Assembly: GCF_004342425.1 (NCBI RefSeq)
Contig: NZ_SLWQ01000003.1
Location: forward strand, 124,001-188,000
DNA from: Dokdonella fugitiva
GTDB taxonomy: Bacteria; Pseudomonadota; Gammaproteobacteria; Xanthomonadales; Rhodanobacteraceae
Length of the DNA stretch: 64,000 bases
Reading direction: 5' to 3'
A program made the position numbers and the translations under genes. The notes under the pieces are model-generated. The model was not told where the DNA came from and ran no database searches. It saw only the letters and a program-made list of their open reading frames with translations. Shown one piece after another: positions 62,318 to 64,000 of the stretch. Numbering within the stretch: the first letter of the stretch is position 1; each line of letters opens with the position of its first letter.

Positions 62318-63913
62318 ATGAGCGAACCCATGCGCGATGCGATCCTGATCGGTGGCGGCCACAACGGCCTCGTCTGTGCGGCCTACCTCGCACGCGCGGG
62401 GCGCAAGGTCACCGTGCTCGAACGGCGCGACGTCGTCGGCGGTGCCGCGGTCACCGAGGAATTCCATCCGGGTTTCCGCAATTCGGTCGCCGCCTACACG
62501 GTGTCGCTGCTGCAGCCGAAGGTGATCCGCGAGCTCGAACTCGAACGTCATGGCCTGCGCGTCGTGCAGCGCAAGCTCAACAACTTCCTGCCGCTCGCGG
62601 ACGACCGTTACCTCGTCAGCGGCGCGGGTCGCACGCTCGCCGAAGTCGCCAAGTTCTCGCCGCGCGACGCCGAGCGCCTGCCCGAATACGAACGCCGCCT
62701 CGATGCGATCGCCGACGAGTTGCGCGCGCTCGCGCTCGAGGCGCCACCGAACATCGTCGAAGGCGGCTGGTTGAAGGCGCTGCCCGAACTCCTGCGCGCG
62801 GGCCGGCTCGGCCGGCGCGTGAAGGCACTCGACGCGGGCCTGCGTACCGACCTGCTCGACCTGTTCGCGATCTCCGCGGCGGAGTATCTCGACCGCTTCT
62901 TCGAGAGCGAGCCGATCAAGGCGCTGTTCGGTTTCGACGGCGTGGTCGGCAACTATGCGAGCCCCTACACGCCGGGCAGCGCGTACGTGCTGCTGCACCA
63001 CGTGTTCGGCGAGGTCAACGGCGTCAAGGGCGCCTGGGGCCACGCGATCGGCGGCATGGGCGCGATCACCCAGGCGATGGCGAAGTCGGCCGCGGCCTCG
63101 GGCGCGGAGATCCGCACCGGTTGCGGCGTGCGCGAGATCATCGTCGAGCGCGGCCGCGCGGTCGGAGTCGTCACCGACAAGGGCGAAACGCTGCGTGCGC
63201 GCACGGTCGTCGCCAACGTCAATCCGAAGCTGCTGTACGAGCGCCTGCTCGATCCGGCGCACGTGCCGGCGCCGGTGCGCGAGCGCATGGCGAACTGGCG
63301 CTGCGGCTCGGGCACGTTCCGCATGAACGTCGCGCTGTCGGAGCTGCCGCGCTTCCGCGCGTTGCCCGGACCGGGCGATCACCTCACCGCCGGCATCATC
63401 ATTGCGCCGAGCCTCGATTACATGGATCGTGCCTACCTCGACGCGCGCGCGCACGGCTGGTCGAAGCAGCCGATCGTGGAAATGCTGATTCCGTCGACGC
63501 TCGACGATTCGCTCGCGCCGCCGGGCCACCACGTGGCGAGCCTGTTCTGCCAGCACGTCGCGCCGGAGCTGCCGGACGGGCGTTCCTGGGACGACCATCG
63601 CGAGGAAGTCGCCGACCTCATGATCGAAACGGTCGATCGCTGGGCGCCCGGCTTCAAGGCCTCCGTGCTCGGCCGGCAGATCAAGTCGCCGCTCGATCTC
63701 GAACGCGACTTCGGCCTGCTCGGCGGCGACATCTTCCACGGCGCGCTGTCGCTCAACCAGCTGTTCAGCGCGCGGCCGATGCTCGGTTACGCCGACTACC
63801 GTGGCGCGCTCGCGGGCTTGTACCTGTGCGGCGCCGGCACGCACCCGGGTGGCGGCGTGACCGGCGCGCCCGGACACAACGCAGCGCGCGCGATCCTGCA
63901 CGACCTGCGCTGA
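62318..63913 (+). CDS. PYROXD2/phytoene-desaturase-like FAD oxidoreductase
   Basis: A 531-residue FAD-dependent amine-oxidase/carotenoid-desaturase superfamily protein, closest in style to the PYROXD2 family. The FAD motif is LIGGGHNGLVCAAYLARAGRKVTVLERRDVVGG (start near residue 10). GGMGAITQAMAKSA and the C-terminal YLCGAGTHPGGGVTGAPGHNAAR complete the cofactor-binding set. GSAYVLLHHVFGEVNG is typical of PYROXD2-like proteins. The substrate is unknown. A link to pigment chemistry is tempting but unsupported, since it is 45 kb from the pigment genes. Confidence 0.88.
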   Translation: MSEPMRDAILIGGGHNGLVCAAYLARAGRKVTVLERRDVVGGAAVTEEFHPGFRNSVAAYTVSLLQPKVIRELELERHGLRVVQRKLNNFLPLADDRYLVSGAGRTLAEVAKFSPRDAERLPEYERRLDAIADELRALALEAPPNIVEGGWLKALPELLRAGRLGRRVKALDAGLRTDLLDLFAISAAEYLDRFFESEPIKALFGFDGVVGNYASPYTPGSAYVLLHHVFGEVNGVKGAWGHAIGGMGAITQAMAKSAAASGAEIRTGCGVREIIVERGRAVGVVTDKGETLRARTVVANVNPKLLYERLLDPAHVPAPVRERMANWRCGSGTFRMNVALSELPRFRALPGPGDHLTAGIIIAPSLDYMDRAYLDARAHGWSKQPIVEMLIPSTLDDSLAPPGHHVASLFCQHVAPELPDGRSWDDHREEVADLMIETVDRWAPGFKASVLGRQIKSPLDLERDFGLLGGDIFHGALSLNQLFSARPMLGYADYRGALAGLYLCGAGTHPGGGVTGAPGHNAARAILHDLR

Positions 63914-63969
63914 ACCCGCCGCGGCCCGGTCGTGCCGGCCGGATGGTGGTTTTGGATCCGCTTTGACGT

Positions 63970-64000
63970 AAAAAGAAGGGCCCCGGCGCCGGCTGCGCCG
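63970..64000 (-). terminator. Possible terminator for a gene beyond the right edge
   Basis: Read on the minus strand, a G+C-rich dyad (CCGGCGCCGG core) is followed by TTCTTTTT. This would suit an intrinsic terminator of a minus-strand gene lying outside the window. The left part of the stem is cut by the window end, so pairing cannot be fully judged. Confidence 0.35.

Overview
The window is a G+C-rich, gene-dense bacterial chromosome segment. Gene content and order point to the Xanthomonadales/Lysobacterales, most likely a Rhodanobacteraceae (Dokdonella-like) relative. The signs are half of a xanthomonadin-type (aryl polyene) pigment locus with its chorismatase, a xanthomonad-style cytochrome oxidase operon, REP-like intergenic palindromes, and many secreted proteins carrying a terminal F-x-D-G-[FY]-[DE] tag. 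No rRNA, tRNA, transposase, CRISPR array or intact phage gene was seen.

Layout. 1-961: 3'-truncated tex. 1215-7447: five genes on the minus strand (chorismatase, lipoprotein cytochrome c, YVTN propeller, glutathione-dependent formaldehyde dehydrogenase, TonB-dependent receptor). 7537-14428: pigment genes (ACP; halogenase on the opposite strand; membrane protein, dehydratase, acyltransferase, LolA-like and MMPL exporter in one overlapping operon). 14430-18006: a HAF-repeat secreted protein and a CadC-like TPR regulator, then an isolated ApeP-like dehydratase at 18075. 18547-22638: a cupredoxin protein and a BlaI/M56 sensor pair with its operator. 22787-32051: two giant tandem secreted propeller proteins, a TPR protein and a Ser/Thr kinase, all on the minus strand. 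32245-34227: an unknown tagged secreted protein. 34343-40504: a complete NAD-dependent molybdenum formate dehydrogenase operon (fdsG-fdsB-fdsA-fdhD-fdsD).

40510-46157: a tagged esterase, a FadL-type porin with a strong terminator, a tagged beta-helix protein, and a CGNR regulator divergent from an arginase-family enzyme across a well-formed promoter/operator. 46158-46551: a low-G+C island with the 3' end of a MazF/PemK-like toxin. 46552-49701: putA. 50025-58328: aa3-type cytochrome c oxidase and its assembly and heme A genes (coxB, coxA, small membrane gene, ctaG, coxC, a DUF2909-like gene on the opposite strand, SURF1, a CxxxC protein, ctaA, ctaB). 58507-63913: glutathione peroxidase, a small secreted unknown, an MHS-type transporter, a tagged kelch-like protein and a PYROXD2-like oxidoreductase.

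How the genes work together. Chorismatase supplies hydroxybenzoate, the ACP, dehydratases and acyltransferase extend and transfer the polyene, the halogenase modifies it, and the LolA/MMPL pair probably moves it to the outer membrane. Ketosynthases, ketoreductase and ligase are not in the window. FrmA and Fds are two ends of a formaldehyde-to-CO2 route that yields NADH; the S-formylglutathione hydrolase step is not seen here. PutA and the oxidase feed and run an aerobic respiratory chain.

The most striking unexplained signal is the terminal tag. Six unrelated secreted proteins end in it, and a seventh carries it just after its signal peptide. I know of no named sorting signal with this sequence.
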